A stretch of DNA of 64,000 bases from contig NZ_OZ034750.1 of assembly GCF_964028195.1 (NCBI RefSeq), forward strand, positions 806,001-870,000, in the 5' to 3' direction. This document shows positions 1 to 8,988 of the stretch, piece after piece (position 1 is the first letter of the stretch; each line of letters begins with the position of its first letter). The notes under the pieces were generated by a model. It worked only from the letters and a program-made list of their open reading frames with translations. It made no database searches and was not told where the DNA came from. The translations under genes were made by a program, and so were the position numbers. Origin of the DNA: Wolbachia endosymbiont (group A) of Pogonocherus hispidulus. Its GTDB lineage: Bacteria; Pseudomonadota; Alphaproteobacteria; Rickettsiales; Anaplasmataceae.

Positions 1-96
1 GTATAGGTGTTCGTGCTTTTCTCTTGTTACTTTTTCCGTTATAATGCTCAATAATTTATTGTTGTGTACTAAAGGTGTAGAATTTTCTTTTGTCAT
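1..96 (-). CDS. Hypothetical protein, N-terminal part only (runs off the left edge)
   Basis: An ATG at 96 opens a minus-strand frame that stays open for 32 codons to the window edge, beginning MTKENSTPLVHNNKLL. A GAGG-containing stretch lies a few bases upstream of the ATG. The non-coding region upstream of it (97-320) resembles the region upstream of the next ankyrin gene (2832-3250). This suggests a tandem paralogue of that gene, although the visible residues are too few to show ankyrin repeats. No function can be read from the visible part. Confidence 0.5.
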   Translation of the reverse strand, partial: MTKENSTPLVHNNKLLSIITEKVTREKHEHLY

Positions 97-320
97 ACCA
101 AAGCCTCGCTAAAAATTAACTATTTGTGTATCTTTGTAGTTGTAGGTGTTAACAATTTGAGATTGAGAACTAACAACTAAAAAACTAGATTTAAATTTTA
201 AAATGTTATATATGTAATCGAAATATAGGCGGAAGAGCGTTTCTGCTAGTATCATAGTTAAACCTCACTTCAACGATTATCTACTATTTTAAATGTTTAG
301 TTTTAAGAAAGGGTGAATAT
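97..320 (-). promoter_or_regulatory. Intergenic upstream region shared between tandem genes
   Basis: This stretch has no gene. Its parts around 160-190 and 220-310 resemble the sequence at about 2890-2950 and 3130-3245, which lies upstream of the next minus-strand gene. Shared phrases include 'catagttraacctcacttraac' in degenerate form and 'ctactatttta'. The likely explanation is that gene plus 5' region were duplicated in tandem. No clear -35/-10 pair was identified. Confidence 0.4.
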
Positions 321-2831
321 TTATAGAACGTTCCCTACTAGCTTATTCATGAATTGACGTAGTATTGATACATCGCTCATTTTAGTAGCTGGGTTTTCTG
401 TATATTCTGATTGACTTGATGATTTTTGCACCTCTTGCTCTTCTAAATCGTTGGACTTATTTTCTATATCCTTAACAGAGTTATTGCATTGTGTATCATT
501 TTTTGGTGCGTTATCTTGAAGTGTAAGTTGCTTTTCTTCAGTAAACTTTCCTTTAATTTTTCCAAATCCTTCATAAATATTTTCTAAATTCAAGTAAATA
601 AGATAACAAACTCCAATAACTGCTATAATAGATGAGGCAGTTGCAATTGTAATACTTCCTTGAGAAGCGCTGAATATTACCGCACAGGCTAAAGCAGTAA
701 ATACAAGCGTTGTCACTACTTTACAAACAACATTATTGACATACTTCACAATATCGCGTGCTTTTAACTTCTTGCCAAAATTGCACTTCAGTTCAGTTCT
801 CATATCATCTGGAATAAGCGCTCTACCCATTGATTTCTCTATTCCTTTTATAATTTTATAATACTCTTTGCTCCATAATCTTTCGGGTAGTATTAACTGC
901 TTTGGGTCAACACCATTTTGCACTAATTTTACACAGAACTTGATCGTGTTATCACGGCTCTTAGGATTGACCAAATTATGTTTATCTTTTGTCGTCTTAG
1001 TAATTAGCGCTACTTGTAGTGGTGTGCGTTCTTTTTCGTTAGTGGCGTTTGCAGCTTTACTAAATTTCTCTTTTTCCACCGAATTTAAAATCAACTTCAA
1101 ACATGCAACTTTTTGTTCTCCTTTGAATGAAGCAATATAGTGCAGAGCATTTTTTCCATCTTTATCTTGCACAGTAATATCTGCACCATTTTGTAGAAAT
1201 AGTTCTAGGGTTTCATACCTTTTAGTTTTTTCAAATTTTCTATCTGTACATGATCGATCCTCATTCTTTCCTTTTATATGCTGAAGCAGCTGATGAAGAG
1301 GTGTTAATCCTTCCCTGTTAGTAGTATTTACAGCATCATCTTTATCTGAAATCAACTTCAAACATGCAACTTTTTGTTCTCCTTTGAATGAAGCAATATA
1401 GTGCAGAGCATTTTTTTCATCTTTATCTTGCACAGTAATATCTGCACCATTTTGTAGAAATAACTCTAAGGCTTTATACCTGCCAGTATCCTTAAATTCT
1501 TTTTTTACTACATTTTTTATTTTATGTTTCAATGAAGGTTCTTTACTCTTTTCTTGTATGCGCTGGAGTACCAGATGGAGCGGTGTTTGCCCTTCTTTTT
1601 TATCATTTACAGCTTTTATAAATTGTTCTTTTTGGCTTGCTTTTAGCAATATATTGAGAAGTTTAAGTTTTTGTTTTGTTTCAGGTTTAACAATCAAGTG
1701 TAAAGCATTATTACCATCTGTGTCTTTAAGGCTAATATCTGCCCCTTTTTGCAATAACTCTTCAAAACGTTCTTTATCATTATCTTTAATTGCTAAATGT
1801 AATTGATAATTATCATTACTATCTGGAGTATTTATGGTACGTGGTATAATTTCTTTAATTTTTGCTTCTGTATTGATTTTTATTTCTGGCTTTAATTTAG
1901 ATTTCTTTCCTTGCTCTGCTAATTTTTCTAAGAAATTACGGTAGTATGTCTTTTGCTCTTCTTTTAAGTCTTGTAATTTTTCTGTAGATAATCCTAAATT
2001 ATCAGAGCTGGCTCCATGCTCTAACAATTTTGTAAGAAACTTAAGTGTGTTATCATTATTTTGGATCGTATGAGACTCATGTTTTTCTTTTGTTATCTTG
2101 TTAATTAGTGCCACCTGAAGAGCGTCCTGATTTTTACTATCAACAAGTTGTGCTAAATCTTCCTCGGTGACCGTTTTTATTAGGGTACCCAGAAACTTGC
2201 ATTTCTGTTTCTTTTCCAACGACGCAATGAGGTGTAAAATATTATTTCCTTTTTCATCTTTTATGCTGCTAATATCCGTGCAATCTTTGAGATATTTTTT
2301 AAATTTCCTGTTATTTCCATTTTCGATTGCTTTTAATAATTGAACATTATTATGCGTTACTTTATGATCGTTTTCAACATCGCTACCGTAGCCACTCTCT
2401 GTTTCACTGTCCCTACGATCATTTTGGTTACAATATCTGCTATTACAAGTAATTTTTAAAATTATTTGCTTTACTCGATCTTTTGTTTCATTTGGTATTT
2501 TTTTCGATCGTTCTATTGCTTTATCTAGCACTGGAAGGAAGCATTGGACATAATACCTATAATATTTTTCTTGTTCTCTAAGTGATTCTTCTAATTTAGT
2601 TAATACTTCAGAGCTAGCACCTTCCTCAAATAACCTTTTACACTTCTTGAGGGTTCCATCTTGACCTCTTGGTTTTTCACGCTTATGTTCTTCTTTTTTT
2701 GCCTTTCTCTCTATAGTGCCATACAATTGCTCGTCTTTTCTATCCTGCTCTCGCTCTTGCTTTTTATTTTTATCTATGCATTCGTCTAATTTATTTGCAT
2801 TAGTAGTTAGTGCGCTTAGATCTATACCCAT
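321..2831 (-). CDS. Ankyrin-repeat protein with C-terminal membrane segment
   Basis: The 836-residue product has scattered ankyrin repeats with the usual core (for example DGKNALHYIASF, EGLTPLHQLLQ, DGNNALHLIVK) between about residues 160 and 640. Two stretches near residues 455-500 and 555-600 are almost identical, so a repeat block was internally duplicated. The N-terminus (about 1-60) is very rich in Lys, Glu and Arg. Residues about 704-748 form a long hydrophobic segment, probably two membrane passes, followed by a polar tail rich in Asn, Ser and Gln. Ankyrin repeats bind proteins. In Wolbachia such genes are thought to encode host-interacting factors, but the partner is unknown. The start ATG at 2831 is the first in the open frame. 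Confidence 0.85.
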   Translation of the reverse strand: MGIDLSALTTNANKLDECIDKNKKQEREQDRKDEQLYGTIERKAKKEEHKREKPRGQDGTLKKCKRLFEEGASSEVLTKLEESLREQEKYYRYYVQCFLPVLDKAIERSKKIPNETKDRVKQIILKITCNSRYCNQNDRRDSETESGYGSDVENDHKVTHNNVQLLKAIENGNNRKFKKYLKDCTDISSIKDEKGNNILHLIASLEKKQKCKFLGTLIKTVTEEDLAQLVDSKNQDALQVALINKITKEKHESHTIQNNDNTLKFLTKLLEHGASSDNLGLSTEKLQDLKEEQKTYYRNFLEKLAEQGKKSKLKPEIKINTEAKIKEIIPRTINTPDSNDNYQLHLAIKDNDKERFEELLQKGADISLKDTDGNNALHLIVKPETKQKLKLLNILLKASQKEQFIKAVNDKKEGQTPLHLVLQRIQEKSKEPSLKHKIKNVVKKEFKDTGRYKALELFLQNGADITVQDKDEKNALHYIASFKGEQKVACLKLISDKDDAVNTTNREGLTPLHQLLQHIKGKNEDRSCTDRKFEKTKRYETLELFLQNGADITVQDKDGKNALHYIASFKGEQKVACLKLILNSVEKEKFSKAANATNEKERTPLQVALITKTTKDKHNLVNPKSRDNTIKFCVKLVQNGVDPKQLILPERLWSKEYYKIIKGIEKSMGRALIPDDMRTELKCNFGKKLKARDIVKYVNNVVCKVVTTLVFTALACAVIFSASQGSITIATASSIIAVIGVCYLIYLNLENIYEGFGKIKGKFTEEKQLTLQDNAPKNDTQCNNSVKDIENKSNDLEEQEVQKSSSQSEYTENPATKMSDVSILRQFMNKLVGNVL

Positions 2832-2974
2832 ACTAAAACCTCAATATTAAAAGCTGCGTATCTTTTGGCTGTAAGTATTAATATTTTTTTCTACTTAGAC
2901 TAACAACCAAAAAGTTGAATTTAAGATTCAATTTTTTTAATTAAGTCAAACGTTGTATATAGCTAACGAAGCCC

Positions 2975-3055
2975 ACTTCTGTCATCCTATGGCTTGACCA
3001 TAGGATCCAGTTTAAAAAGATCTGGATTCCAGCGTCACGCGCTGGAATGACAACT
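2975..3055. repeat. Short palindromic repeats (intergenic 2832-3726, first block)
   Basis: Two palindromes lie back to back. The first is GTCATCCTATGGCTTGACCATAGGATCCAG-like and the second is GATTCCAGCGTCACGCGCTGGAATGAC-like. They interrupt the upstream region of the 321-2831 ankyrin gene relative to the homologous region at 97-320, so they look inserted. The rest of 3056-3330 shows no gene. Confidence 0.7.
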
Positions 3056-3334
3056 TAAGATATCGCCTATAATTAACCATAAACATATTTCGGTAAACCT
3101 AAGTTACTTTTAGCTATATGTAGTTGAAATACAGATAGAAAGGCAGGTAAGAAGGCAGAAAATTAATTTCTGTGAGAAAATTTGCCGTCATAGTTGAACC
3201 TCACTTGAACAGTTGCTACTATTTTAACCGTTTAATCTTAAAAAATAATAAATATAGCTAAAGTGAGTAACTGCAAAACGTGCTACTAGCTAAAATATAG
3301 CTAAACTGACTTACGATAATTTGAAAAACAAAAA

Positions 3335-3372
3335 TTCGTCATCCCGCTACTTGTTAGCGGGATCTATACCGC
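3335..3372. repeat. Palindrome 'CCGCTACTTGTTAGCGG' family
   Basis: CATCCCGCTACTTGTTAGCG with its mirrored arm GCGGGATCTAT is the commonest palindrome in the window. It recurs near 7693, 17850, 33190, 39310-39590, 53220-53320, 56930-57050 and 57490-57590. It directly precedes the CCGCGAATGAATCGCGG-type palindrome that holds the MITE-like insertion at 3381. Confidence 0.75.
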
Positions 3373-3373
3373 G

Positions 3374-3651
3374 AATGAATCCACAACTGTACGAACATTG
3401 CAATATGGGCCTACCAGAAGGGCAATACCTCTTATCCAAGTACCCTCTTCTTGTCATTCCAGTGCTTGACACTGGAATCCAGGAAACTTAATTGCAAGTA
3501 ATGCATTGGGTTTGGTGAGTATGGGTTTTGCGTTATAGAATGAAGCACTTTTGGTGAATTTGTAAAGAAAACTGGATCCCAGTGTCAAGCACTGGGATGA
3601 CACCCTCCTGGTAGGCCCATATTGCAATGTTCGTACAGTTATGGAATGAAT
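3374..3651. mobile_element. MITE-like nested inverted-repeat element, copy 1, with 7-bp target duplication
   Basis: The element (3381-3644) is flanked by AATGAAT at 3374-3380 and 3645-3651. Its arms at 3385-3417 and 3608-3640 are a perfect 33-nt inverted repeat that begins AACTGTACGAACATTG. Inside lies a second module: a GTCATTCCAGTGCTTGACAC palindrome, a unique core of about 95 nt, then the mirror palindrome. The element sits in the loop of a CCGCGAATGAATCGCGG palindrome. Empty sites are visible elsewhere (for example 7735-7751). No coding capacity is seen. The transposase that moves it is not evident. Confidence 0.75.
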
Positions 3652-3726
3652 CGCGGATGACGGTTCGCGGCGGTATAGCTATAGGATAAGAAACTATAGC
3701 TGCAAATATCCAAATTGATGTTTTTA

Positions 3727-4344
3727 TCAGTCTTCCAGACTTGGTTTTTCTTTTAGTTTTTTAAGTCTTTCTTTATTTAGTATGGAGCTTATCTCTTCTA
3801 CACTTTTATCAATATCATCATTGATTATTACATAATCATATTTATCACGTTTGCTTATCTCTTTTTGAGCTTCGGCTAATCTGCGCTCTATTTCGCTTGC
3901 ATCATCACTATTACGCTTTTGCAAACGCAACCTAAGCTCTTCCATTGAAGGGGGAAGTATAAAAACACTCACAACTTTTTTTCTCATGAGCTTGAATAAG
4001 TGAAATGCCCCTTGCCAGTCTATGCTTAGTAAAACGCTTATTCCACTGCTCAGGTTTTGCTCTATAAAATCTCTTGGTATACCATAAAAATTCTCAAAAA
4101 CTTTGGCGTATTCAAGCATCCGACCAGCTTTGCATAACTCGTGAAATTTTTCTTCGGTAACGAAAAAATAGTCTTTTCCATTTATTTCGCCGGGGCGAGG
4201 CTTGCGCGTAGTCGTAGAAACAGACCTAACTAAATTAGTTGATCGCTCAAGTAATTTTGCTGATATAGTAGTTTTTCCAGCTCCAGAAGGGGAGGATAGA
4301 ACCAATAATACGCCCTCACTTTTTACGGTCATTTTTCTTTGCAT
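3727..4344 (-). CDS. gmk: Guanylate kinase
   Basis: The product phosphorylates GMP to GDP with ATP in the cytoplasm, the essential step of GTP and dGTP supply. A Walker A motif (SSPSGAGKTT) lies near residue 18. It is followed by the GMP-binding stretch (TTRKPRPGEINGKDYFFV) and the lid region with Arg pairs near residue 145-155. The 205-residue length is normal for the family. The first ATG is at 4344 and a second in-frame ATG at 4332 is equally plausible. The gene overlaps the end of the upstream pentapeptide-repeat gene, so the two are probably translated from one message. Confidence 0.95.
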   Translation of the reverse strand: MQRKMTVKSEGVLLVLSSPSGAGKTTISAKLLERSTNLVRSVSTTTRKPRPGEINGKDYFFVTEEKFHELCKAGRMLEYAKVFENFYGIPRDFIEQNLSSGISVLLSIDWQGAFHLFKLMRKKVVSVFILPPSMEELRLRLQKRNSDDASEIERRLAEAQKEISKRDKYDYVIINDDIDKSVEEISSILNKERLKKLKEKPSLED

Positions 4345-6121
4345 TTTTTAACATGGCACTTTTTGGATCAGAGTTTAAAAAGCTAGAGCCTTCTAAATTA
4401 GAATTTGATAAATTGGTGCCAATAAGAGAAGAGTTATCAAAGACAGTATAGCGCAAATCGGTTTTTTCAAGATTTGCCTTATTCAAATTAACGTTTACAA
4501 ACTTTGCTCTACTCAATGTTGAATTAGAAAAATCAGCATTTTCTAAATTCATATTCTTAAATTCAAAGTAAGAATAATTTACATTAAATTTTTCACCCTG
4601 TGATATTTTCTCTTGCAAATCTCCAATTGAAGTTATAGCATTTTCTAAACCTGCAAGTTTTTTCTGCCCTTGATTGTCAATCAAAATTGAATTATCAAAC
4701 TTGCAATCTGTTAAATGAGCATCAGCAACTGAACTTTTATATATGCTTGAAGAGTGAAAAGACGTATCACTAATTGTTGAATTGCTCAAATTGCTAAGAA
4801 AAAAGCTAGTTTTCCTAAAGGCATTAGCGTGAAGCAAAGAAGATCTGAAATCGCTTTCAATAAAATTTGAATTAGTTACTTTTAAATTGGACCAACTCGA
4901 ATTATCAGCTAATAAATTAAAGAATGTTGAATTTTCTATTTCACTGGAATCAATATTATGGCGAGAAAGTGTACTGTTATAAACTTGAGAGTCTTGGATT
5001 TTTATCTTATACATTGAAGTTGTAGAAAGGTCTGAATCTTCTATCTTCGCAGAGGTGAATAGTGAATGGTCAAAAAATGAGCCATTCATGTTAGAATTCG
5101 CAACTTTAGTATTATGAAACTTTCCGTGACGAATGTCAGCATTAGAGACATTAACTTGATGCAGTTCACTAAAACTAAAATCAATATTGGATAAATCAGC
5201 ATCCTGAAGACTTGCTTCAGAAACATATACATGTTTTATCTTTGAACCATTTAGTATAGATTGAACAAAACTTGAATTATCGTCATTCACATAGGAAATT
5301 TGTGTGTTGCTTAAATTAGCTTCGTCGAAGTTACTGTTAATTATGATAGAAGAATTAAGGCAGGCATCGGAAAGATTGCTACCTGTAAAGTCTGATTCTT
5401 TTAACTCTGCACCATATATGTTAGCATTTTTTAATGAAGAAAATTGTATCTTTAATTTATATGCATCCACTCCAAAGAAACTTGCATTATCAAGGTTATT
5501 TTTCTGCATAACAGTATCGTTTATTTCACTATCATTAAAATTTACGTAGCTAACATTCGAGTTTGATAAGTTGGAGAGATTCATTTTCACATTCGAGAAA
5601 TTAGTATGCAAACCAATTACGTTGTGCATACTCACTTTTTTAAGATCGGAATTGATAAAATCAGCATAACTAACATTAGACTGATCAAATACGATGTCTG
5701 TTAAGTTTGCAGAAACAAATTTTGTAAAACTCAAATTTGTACCTTTTATTTTAATGCCATGTAAATTAGCATTGGAGAAATTAGCACCACGTAAATCAAC
5801 ATTAATGAAAGACACGTCGGATAAATCGGTGTTAGAAAAATCGGCACCAATCAGACTTACTCCATCAAAAACAGATTTACTTAGGTACAGTTGGCTAAAA
5901 TTAGCTCCATTTAAGTTAGAACCAAAACCTTTCTTAAAATCTTCTGGCACGCCCTCTTTGTGGCACTGCACCAAAAATTCAGCAAAGTCTTTTTTACTGT
6001 AAGATACGTATTTTGCATCATGTAGAGCGTTTAAAAAATCACTAACCTGATTTTTTTCATCATTTGTTTCGTTTCCATAACATAAATGACCAACTAAAAT
6101 TAATATCAAAAATCTAATCAT
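4316..6121 (-). CDS. Secreted pentapeptide-repeat protein
   Basis: The product is mostly tandem pentapeptides of the form A(D/N)LSN or S(N/D)xxx, seen as repeats such as GADFSNTDLS, GANFSNANLH and NLENADFSNS over nearly the whole length. Such repeats fold into a right-handed quadrilateral beta-helix. I place the start at the internal Met at 6121 (MIRFLILILVGHLCYG), because this gives a clean signal peptide and an 8-bp overlap with the gene upstream; the longer frame begins at 6145. The signal peptide implies export. The central repeats are Ser/Asn-rich rather than Ala/Leu-rich, and a coiled linker occurs near residue 480-500. The molecular function is unknown. Confidence 0.85.
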   Translation of the reverse strand: MIRFLILILVGHLCYGNETNDEKNQVSDFLNALHDAKYVSYSKKDFAEFLVQCHKEGVPEDFKKGFGSNLNGANFSQLYLSKSVFDGVSLIGADFSNTDLSDVSFINVDLRGANFSNANLHGIKIKGTNLSFTKFVSANLTDIVFDQSNVSYADFINSDLKKVSMHNVIGLHTNFSNVKMNLSNLSNSNVSYVNFNDSEINDTVMQKNNLDNASFFGVDAYKLKIQFSSLKNANIYGAELKESDFTGSNLSDACLNSSIIINSNFDEANLSNTQISYVNDDNSSFVQSILNGSKIKHVYVSEASLQDADLSNIDFSFSELHQVNVSNADIRHGKFHNTKVANSNMNGSFFDHSLFTSAKIEDSDLSTTSMYKIKIQDSQVYNSTLSRHNIDSSEIENSTFFNLLADNSSWSNLKVTNSNFIESDFRSSLLHANAFRKTSFFLSNLSNSTISDTSFHSSSIYKSSVADAHLTDCKFDNSILIDNQGQKKLAGLENAITSIGDLQEKISQGEKFNVNYSYFEFKNMNLENADFSNSTLSRAKFVNVNLNKANLEKTDLRYTVFDNSSLIGTNLSNSNLEGSSFLNSDPKSAMLKNAKKNDRKK

Positions 6122-7307
6122 CTTGCTTATCGCACTGCGACTCATTGTTTTCTTTCGTTTTCACAGCCCAATCGTACATTGCTGAGCTTTCTTTATTGTC
6201 TATTTTTCTATCCTCCAAAAGGTGTGGCATCATTTCGGCAATCGCATTTATTATATTGATCTGCTTTTTTTCGATTGCTATATCAATTGGGGATTGAAAA
6301 TTATTATTAACTACTCTAAGATCAGCGCCTTGTAATAAGAGAAAGCGCACTATGTCTACCTCACCTTGTTTAACTGAATAAATGAGAGGAGTATCACCCA
6401 ATTTATTTCTAAACCTTAGTATCTCTTGAGTTGTTAATCCAATTTTTTCTAGCTTACTTATTATTCCTCTTAAGCAAGGTAAGTTATTTTTCTTAATACA
6501 GTAAAAAAATTGCTTACTGTAATCATCAATAAATACAGTTGTAGGAAGATGCTCATTAAGGCTATCATATTGTCGTTTATATACTAACTTGCTTTGTATA
6601 TCTTTATGACCCCATTCTTTTATTGATTCTCTGTTTAGCTTTGTCCATTTTTGTAAATTTTTCTTTTCACTTTGCTCTTCTTCATCTTTTTTAGTTATAG
6701 GTTTTACTCTATTGCGGTTCTTAGAATTATTGTTTGTTTCTTTCACTTTTTTTTCTTCAAACTGATTCTCTACTTTTTCTTTTTTTCCCTCTAATAATTG
6801 ACTCGCATCACTTTTTGAAAGTTCATTATCTTTTATATCAATCTTCTGATCAGCTTGTAGATTTTTTTGTGGGTCAGTTGTATTCTCATTTAAATCAGCA
6901 CTTAAAGGCAAAGGCTCTGATTTCAAATCTTTATTCATTTCTTTATTGGCCACATTTGGTAAATTTCGAGCAAATTTGTCTGTGCTTTCTTCTAGCGGGT
7001 CATTTGGCAAATCTTTATCAATCCTTTCACCTTCACTTATAGTTTTTTCAACCACAGAAGCTTTATTCTCGTTGTGTTGCAGCTCCTCTTTATCGGTTAC
7101 TCTTTTGCTCTCAGCCTCTTGTGTTTGTTTAGCATCGACGTTGCTTTTCAACTCATCTTTTTGATTTGTGCTATCTTGCTTCCTTGCACCTACATTTTCG
7201 TTTTTATGAACTGATTCAATTTTCTTTTCTTCAAATTGCTCTACAGCAAATAGGTTCAGTGATCCAAATACAACAACTAATAATACAAAGTATAAAATAC
7301 TCTTCAT
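6114..7307 (-). CDS. Exported ankyrin-repeat protein with long charged linker
   Basis: From the Met at 7307 (MKSILYFVLLVVVFGS) the product has a typical signal peptide; an upstream in-frame Met lies at 7322. Residues about 25-220 are a low-complexity Lys/Glu/Asn/Asp-rich region. The C-terminal third holds about two ankyrin repeats (GDTPLIYSVKQGEVDIVRFL and QSPIDIAIEKKQINIINAIA). The gene overlaps the pentapeptide-repeat gene, which also has a signal peptide, and that gene overlaps gmk. These three therefore form one operon of two exported repeat proteins plus a housekeeping kinase. The role is unknown. Confidence 0.85.
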   Translation of the reverse strand: MKSILYFVLLVVVFGSLNLFAVEQFEEKKIESVHKNENVGARKQDSTNQKDELKSNVDAKQTQEAESKRVTDKEELQHNENKASVVEKTISEGERIDKDLPNDPLEESTDKFARNLPNVANKEMNKDLKSEPLPLSADLNENTTDPQKNLQADQKIDIKDNELSKSDASQLLEGKKEKVENQFEEKKVKETNNNSKNRNRVKPITKKDEEEQSEKKNLQKWTKLNRESIKEWGHKDIQSKLVYKRQYDSLNEHLPTTVFIDDYSKQFFYCIKKNNLPCLRGIISKLEKIGLTTQEILRFRNKLGDTPLIYSVKQGEVDIVRFLLLQGADLRVVNNNFQSPIDIAIEKKQINIINAIAEMMPHLLEDRKIDNKESSAMYDWAVKTKENNESQCDKQDD

Positions 7308-7461
7308 AAATATTCCAAGCATAAGCTTAATTAAGATGATACTATAATCAAATGATTAATCTACAGTAAAAAATGCCTTAGGATTTTATTTATAAAAAAC
7401 CAATAGATTTTTTGTATCTGTTCAGGGGCATCGCAAATATTGAAGCAAAGTGGTCAGTGCT

Positions 7462-7757
7462 TACTGTACGAACATTGTGATTTGAGAGCAATCTCCGCTA
7501 GGGAGGATGTCATCCTAGTGCCCAGACACTGGGATCCAGGAATTTTATTAAGTTGGTGAGTATAAAAGTAGCTAACCTTATGTTAAAACACAATATTTTT
7601 GGTGAGGGGTTGTATTAAAAGCTGGATTCCAGTGTCAAGCACTGCTGTCATAAAGGAACCAGTGTCAGCTACTTGCATGACACCCTGACAACCGTCATCC
7701 CGCTACTTGTTAGCGGGATCTATGCTAAGAGATACCGCGAATGAATCGCGGTATGAC
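7462..7757. repeat. Palindromic repeat block (intergenic 7323-7778)
   Basis: The block holds a partial MITE end (ACTGTACGAACATTG at about 7463), a GTCATCCTAGTGCCCAGACA palindrome, the CCAGGAATTTTATTAAGTTG core module and its mirror palindrome. It then has a CCCGCTACTTGTTAGCGGG palindrome and an unoccupied CCGCGAATGAATCGCGG palindrome at 7735-7751. No gene is seen between 7323 and 7778. Confidence 0.75.
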
Positions 7758-7778
7758 GTAGGACTGCTCCCCAGAAAG

Positions 7779-8873
7779 CTACACATTAAACCTAAAGTGC
7801 ATTATATCACCATCTTGTACGATATAATCTCTGCCTTCAAAGCGAATTTTTCCTGCGTCTTTGCAAGCTGATTCACTTCCATACTTTATGTAGTCTGCAA
7901 AGCTTATAGTTTCTGCTTTTATGAAGCCTTTCTCAAAATCAGTGTGGATTACACCTGCTGCCTTATCAGCTGTTGATCCTATTTTTACTGGCCATGCCCG
8001 TGCTTCTTTGGGGCCCACAGTAAAGAAAGTTATCATACTCAGCACTTCATACATAATACGCGCTACTCCATCAAGGCCTGATTCTTGTAAGCCAAATTCT
8101 GACAAGAAACTCTGTTTTTCCTCTTCACTATCAAGATTTGCAATATCTGCTTCAAGTTTTGCTGAAATGCAATAAAATTTGCTTTTATTTTCCTCCGCCA
8201 TTCTCTCTACCTTTTTAGATAATTCATTGCCAGTTATAACATTTGTATCTTCAACATTGCAAACGTACATAACGGGCTTTGTTGTCAGCAATTGAAGCGA
8301 CTTCATCTCATCTCCATCGATATTCTCCAAGCTTCTTGCAGGGTTACCTAATTTTAAAGTAGCTAATACCTCCTGCATTAATTCAAGTTGTCTCTTTAGC
8401 TCTTTATCACCTTGTTTTGCTTTCTTTTCCAATTGAGGAAGCCTTTTTTCTATGCTATCAATATCAGCTAGGATTAATTCCATTTCCACCACTTCAGCAT
8501 CTGATATTGGATCTATTTTACTGTGTACATGGCTGATATCGTCATCCGTAAAGCACCTGAGCAGATGAACAATGGCATCAACTTCTCTGATATGGCTTAA
8601 AAATTTATTGCCGAGCCCTTCACCTTTGCTCGCACCCTTTACCAGGCCTGCAATATCCACAACTTCTAATTGGTTATAGATTGTCTTCTCTGAACCGGCA
8701 ATTGCTGCGATTTGTTTCAAACGCTGATCTTTTATCGAAATCTTGCCGATATTTGGCTCGATTGTGCAGAAAGGGTAGTTCGCAGCTTCGGCTGCACTTG
8801 ACTCTGTAAGTGCATTAAATAAGGTTGATTTTCCTATGTTTGGTAACCCAACTATACCGCAGTTAAAGCTCAT
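7779..8873 (-). CDS. ychF: Redox-regulated ATPase/GTPase YchF (Obg-like OLA1 family)
   Basis: The product is a P-loop NTPase that binds the ribosome and, in this subfamily, prefers ATP. G1 (GLPNIGKST) is near residue 9, the switch region (NYPFCTIEPNIG) near 36, G3 (DIAGLVKGAS) near 73, and the C-terminal TGS-like domain ends with IVQDGDIMHFRFNV. Its 364 residues match the family. It stands alone on the minus strand between a repeat block and the divergent OTU gene. Confidence 0.95.
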   Translation of the reverse strand: MSFNCGIVGLPNIGKSTLFNALTESSAAEAANYPFCTIEPNIGKISIKDQRLKQIAAIAGSEKTIYNQLEVVDIAGLVKGASKGEGLGNKFLSHIREVDAIVHLLRCFTDDDISHVHSKIDPISDAEVVEMELILADIDSIEKRLPQLEKKAKQGDKELKRQLELMQEVLATLKLGNPARSLENIDGDEMKSLQLLTTKPVMYVCNVEDTNVITGNELSKKVERMAEENKSKFYCISAKLEADIANLDSEEEKQSFLSEFGLQESGLDGVARIMYEVLSMITFFTVGPKEARAWPVKIGSTADKAAGVIHTDFEKGFIKAETISFADYIKYGSESACKDAGKIRFEGRDYIVQDGDIMHFRFNV

Positions 8874-8940
8874 ATTTGCTATGTAAAATTATAACTATTG
8901 CATAATTTAAAAATTTCTGCTATACTTAATTAGTTACTTA

Positions 8941-8983
8941 TTGACAGTTTTGTTGGTATAGTAATATGTATTAAATTGAGGTA
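8941..8983 (+). promoter_or_regulatory. Probable promoter and ribosome binding site of the OTU gene
   Basis: TTGACA at 8941-8946 is followed 15 bp later by TAATAT (8962-8967). A GAGGT ribosome binding site lies near 8977, six bases before the ATG at 8989. The -35 is consensus; the -10 and spacing are weaker. Confidence 0.45.
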
Positions 8984-8988
8984 AAACC

